A model generated the notes under the pieces. It searched no databases, was not told the DNA's origin, and saw nothing but the letters and a program-made list of their open reading frames with translations. From assembly GCA_947459055.1 (NCBI GenBank), contig CANHCG010000044.1, positions 1 to 9,324 on the forward strand: a stretch of 9,324 bases of DNA, given 5' to 3'. Made by a program: the position numbers and the translations under genes. Positions 7,252 to 9,324 of this stretch are shown here, piece after piece (positions within the stretch are counted from its first letter, which is position 1; every line of letters starts with the position of its first letter). The DNA is from Cytophagaceae bacterium. GTDB lineage: Bacteria > Bacteroidota > Bacteroidia > Cytophagales > Spirosomataceae.

Positions 7252-8709
7252 CTATCGTTTCTTTTTGGATGATGGAGCACCTCCTCTATATTTTGCGTTT
7301 TTCCCCGGCCGATTATTCCGATCTGGGCCCTTCGGCACCGCATTCTTTTTTGCTTTAGCTGGATCCCTTTTCACTCCTTGTGCCACGGCCCCACTTCGTG
7401 TTATGCCATTTTTACCCAAGGTTTTTAATGCGGCTTTATTGCCATTCGCCCGGGCTTTAATCACCCATTTTTTCTCATGGAACGCACCTTTGAAATCTGG
7501 ATCTTCGCGTTTTCGTTGTTCATCCACAGATCTCAACATATCCTGTTGCTCAAAAAACGGCGTATCTTCTATCAAAACGCCTTCGGGCAAAGGTTCAGGC
7601 GAAATTTTTTGTTGGATTATCTCTTCTATTTTATGCCAATGGTACATTTCGGCCAACGTGATAAAGGTAATCGATTCGCCTACCTGTTCCGCTCGACCCG
7701 TCCGACCTATCCGATGGACATAATCTTCATAAATTAAAGGCACATCAAAATTAATCACATGCGAGACCTTCGGAATATCAATGCCCCGAGAAGCCACATC
7801 GGTAGTAACTAAAACCCGGATTTTCCCCTCACGAAACTGTTGCATCGCATTAATCCGCGTATTCTGCCCCTTATTCGAATGAATTACCCGCACCTGGTCC
7901 ACCGGCATCACATTCCGAATCAACTCTTGTTCGACCTGATTCACAATATCTTTACTCCGACAAAATATCATAACCCGCTCAAATTCAGGCTTTTGCAAAA
8001 AATAAGCTAATGCGTTAATTTTCGTTTGAACATTTTGAGCTTCGAATACAAACTGACTTACTTGGCTTGCTGGCGTCGCTTGGGGCGTCACTTCGATTTT
8101 ATGAGGAAACTCCAAAAACTCATGGGATAAATTCTCGACTTTCTCTGGGAAGGTGGCTGAAAAAAGGCCGTTTTGACGTTTTTTATAGGGAATCTTTTCT
8201 AAAATCTGACGAATCTGTGGCATAAAACCCATATCCATCATTTTGTCGGCTTCATCGAGAATCAAGTATTTTAAATCCTTTACCCCGATGGCCTCTTTAC
8301 GATATAATTCTAAAAATCGGCCGGGCGTCGAAACCAAAATATCCACACCGGCATCCAACGTTTGTATTTGGGTTTTAGGCCCTAAACCTCCATATAAAGC
8401 GAGAATACGAAGGTCGGTAAACTGAGCCAAGCCCTGCATCACTTCATGGATTTGCATGACCAATTCCCTTGTTGGAGCTAAAATTAGGGCCCTTGGGATC
8501 ATTCCCTGGGCATATTTGCACCGCATTAAAATAGGCAAGGCGTAGGCCGCCGTTTTTCCGGTACCTGTTTGTGCGATGCCTAAGACATCATGCCCCTGCA
8601 AAAGCAAGGGAATAGCCTTCTCCTGAATGGGAGTCGGTAATTGATATCCTACAGCCTCGCAGGCGCGTTGCAACTGAGGATTCAATCCCAAACGTAAAAA
8701 TTCACTCAT
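7252..8709 (-). CDS. DEAD-box ATP-dependent RNA helicase, RhlE-like
   Basis: This 485-residue cytoplasmic helicase remodels RNA duplexes using ATP and is usually involved in ribosome assembly, RNA decay or cold growth. All core motifs are intact: Q motif PTPIQ (25-29), I AQTGTGKT (46-53), Ia PTREL (79-83), Ib TPGR (128-131), II DEAD (152-155), III SAT (184-186), IV MIFCRSK (247-253), V TTDVASRGID (302-311) and VI HRIGRTGR (332-339). A tail of about 75 residues (from about 410) is rich in Lys, Arg, Gly and Asn and ends SSKKKR, as expected for nonspecific RNA binding. ATG 8709 is the only start consistent with the Q-motif spacing. A -7 element lies 25 bases upstream. It is the first gene of the minus-strand cluster and is divergent from the CLC transporter gene. 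RhlE-like is the closest subgroup by overall pattern, but subgroup assignment is less certain. Confidence 0.96.
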   Translation of the reverse strand: MSEFLRLGLNPQLQRACEAVGYQLPTPIQEKAIPLLLQGHDVLGIAQTGTGKTAAYALPILMRCKYAQGMIPRALILAPTRELVMQIHEVMQGLAQFTDLRILALYGGLGPKTQIQTLDAGVDILVSTPGRFLELYRKEAIGVKDLKYLILDEADKMMDMGFMPQIRQILEKIPYKKRQNGLFSATFPEKVENLSHEFLEFPHKIEVTPQATPASQVSQFVFEAQNVQTKINALAYFLQKPEFERVMIFCRSKDIVNQVEQELIRNVMPVDQVRVIHSNKGQNTRINAMQQFREGKIRVLVTTDVASRGIDIPKVSHVINFDVPLIYEDYVHRIGRTGRAEQVGESITFITLAEMYHWHKIEEIIQQKISPEPLPEGVLIEDTPFFEQQDMLRSVDEQRKREDPDFKGAFHEKKWVIKARANGNKAALKTLGKNGITRSGAVAQGVKRDPAKAKKNAVPKGPDRNNRPGKNAKYRGGAPSSKKKR

Positions 8710-8734
8710 CGGATTTTGCTTTGTCTTTGATTTA

Positions 8735-8742
8735 CAAAGGTA
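8735..8742 (-). promoter_or_regulatory. Putative -7 promoter element for the helicase-led cluster (TACCTTTG)
   Basis: This is an exact match to TAnnTTTG on the minus strand, 25 bases before the helicase ATG, predicting a leader of about 20 bases. No TTTG is seen at the expected -33 distance; the nearest, 8773-8770, is several bases too far upstream. It is a likely promoter for the cluster from 8709 down to 3493. Confidence 0.6.
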
Positions 8743-8758
8743 GGGAAAATAATATTCT

Positions 8759-8766
8759 TACCTTTG
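8759..8766 (+). promoter_or_regulatory. Putative -7 promoter element for the CLC transporter gene (TACCTTTG)
   Basis: This is an exact match to TAnnTTTG on the plus strand, 28 bases before ATG 8795. It is the same eight bases as the divergent element at 8742-8735, with 16 A/T-rich bases between them. No clear -33 TTTG is visible, and no fluoride (crcB) riboswitch-like sequence is seen in the short leader. Confidence 0.55.
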
Positions 8767-8794
8767 AAACAAAATTTTGATCCCATTGAAGAAA

Positions 8795-9324
8795 ATGAAG
8801 ACGTGGCTTTTCCGGCTTTGGCTTTTAATATTACTCGCCTTTTTCGTGGGCAGCCTTTCTTCTTTATTTTTATGGGGATTGGACATGATTCAACAAATTC
8901 CTGCATTCCTATGGGCGCTACCTTTCGTCGCGCTCCTTTTATATGCCCTCGCTGATTTTGATTTCGCCAAAAAAGGAATGAATCATTTTTTAGGAAAATT
9001 AGATTCGGATCATGCTTCAAATTTCCCAAGCCATGGGCCGCTAGTTACGCTCTATGTATTAGGAAGTACCTGGATTAGCCAACTAGCAGGTGCATCGGTC
9101 GGTCGGGAAGGAACGGCCGTACTCATGGGCGCAAGCGTCGGCGAAGGCATCGCGGAAAAATGGAATGAACACAAAGGCATTTGGATTAGAATGGGAATGA
9201 GTGCGGGCTTCGCTTCGGTTTTCGGAACACCCTTAGCCGGATGTTTGTTTGCCTTGGAAATTGGGGTCGTAGGAAAAATTCATTTAAAGTCCATTTTACC
9301 TTGCCTCGGTACCGCATTTTTGGC
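8795..9324 (+). CDS. CLC-family anion transporter, possibly CLC-F fluoride/proton antiporter (partial, 3' end outside window)
   Basis: An open frame from ATG 8795 continues past the right edge; 176 complete codons are visible, about 40 percent of a usual CLC protein. CLC proteins are homodimeric membrane anion channels or anion/proton antiporters. Visible landmarks are a first membrane helix (about 8-28), a second (about 37-52), GMN (61-63) where chloride CLCs have GSGIP, GREGTAVLMG (103-112) with the gating Glu105, and FGTPLAGCLFALEI (143-156). GREGT instead of GKEGP, together with Met or Asn replacing the anion-binding Ser, is what I recall for the CLC-F group that exports fluoride; this subgroup call is tentative. 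An in-frame TTG at 8786 is an alternative start, and an in-frame TGA at 8765 limits any extension. The gene is divergent from the helicase. Confidence 0.9.
   Translation, partial: MKTWLFRLWLLILLAFFVGSLSSLFLWGLDMIQQIPAFLWALPFVALLLYALADFDFAKKGMNHFLGKLDSDHASNFPSHGPLVTLYVLGSTWISQLAGASVGREGTAVLMGASVGEGIAEKWNEHKGIWIRMGMSAGFASVFGTPLAGCLFALEIGVVGKIHLKSILPCLGTAFL

Noticed and set aside
7247..7254. TAGATTTG on the minus strand, an exact TAnnTTTG match at the helicase stop
   Set aside because: It ends only 5 bases before the TPR gene ATG, which would demand a leaderless transcript. One exact match by chance in this much DNA is expected, so it is not called a promoter.
7242..7343. Longer N-terminus for the TPR-like protein starting at 7343
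   Set aside because: It would lie almost entirely inside the helicase C-terminal codons and place 34 basic residues before a normal signal peptide.
7265..7723. Plus-strand 152-residue open frame
   Set aside because: It is the shadow of the helicase coding strand. Its composition reflects the complement of Lys/Arg-rich codons, and there is no recognisable domain.
8710..8794. Fluoride riboswitch upstream of the CLC gene
   Set aside because: The leader after the predicted start is only about 25 bases, and the whole 85-base gap lacks the conserved crcB-motif segments I could look for by eye.
8706..9029. Minus-strand 107-residue open frame upstream of the helicase
   Set aside because: It lies antisense to the well-supported CLC coding sequence and across the divergent promoters. 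Its peptide is Lys-rich and low in complexity, without any motif.

Overview
The window looks like an ordinary chromosomal segment of a member of the Bacteroidota, probably in or near the Cytophagales; the order is an inference. The evidence is the -7 promoter element TAnnTTTG at two start regions, A-rich leaders without clear Shine-Dalgarno sequences, Bacteroidota-style signal peptides cleaved just before Gln, and family variants typical of the phylum (bacterial GH3 protein, RhlE-like helicase with a basic tail, PlsC protein with an HX5D motif). Genes are packed tightly. No gene-free stretch reaches 300 bases, and I see no rRNA, tRNA, CRISPR array, insertion sequence or phage gene.

Layout. 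At 2-103 (+) there is the probable C-terminal end of an unidentified gene. It is followed closely by a Ca2+/cation antiporter-type membrane protein at 112-1149 (+). This gene converges on, and overlaps by 6 bases, a secreted sugar phosphate isomerase/epimerase-like protein at 1144-1992 (-). A small divergent promoter region (about 1993-2043) leads to a pentapeptide repeat protein at 2044-2610 (+) and a PlsC-type acyltransferase at 2649-3521 (+). The acyltransferase converges with a 29-base overlap on a four-gene minus-strand cluster.

The cluster reads, in transcription order: RhlE-like DEAD-box RNA helicase (8709-7252), exported TPR-like protein (7241-6570), GH3-family adenylate-forming enzyme (6563-5076), and a large multi-pass membrane protein resembling GT-C glycosyltransferases (5079-3493). 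Spacings are 10 bases, 6 bases and a 4-base ATGA overlap, so at least the last three are probably one operon. The right end holds the 5' part of a CLC-family anion transporter (8795 to beyond 9324, +). It is divergent from the helicase and carries motif variants that suggest the fluoride/proton antiporter branch (CLC-F).

Functional reading. Much of the window concerns the cell envelope: two ion transporters, a lipid acyltransferase, a candidate membrane glycosyltransferase and two exported proteins. No pathway can be assembled with confidence. The points most worth following up are the CLC-F-like transporter, the GH3/GT-C/TPR operon of unknown product, and the altered ion-binding motifs of the antiporter. 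I found no clearly new multi-gene defence or mobile system.
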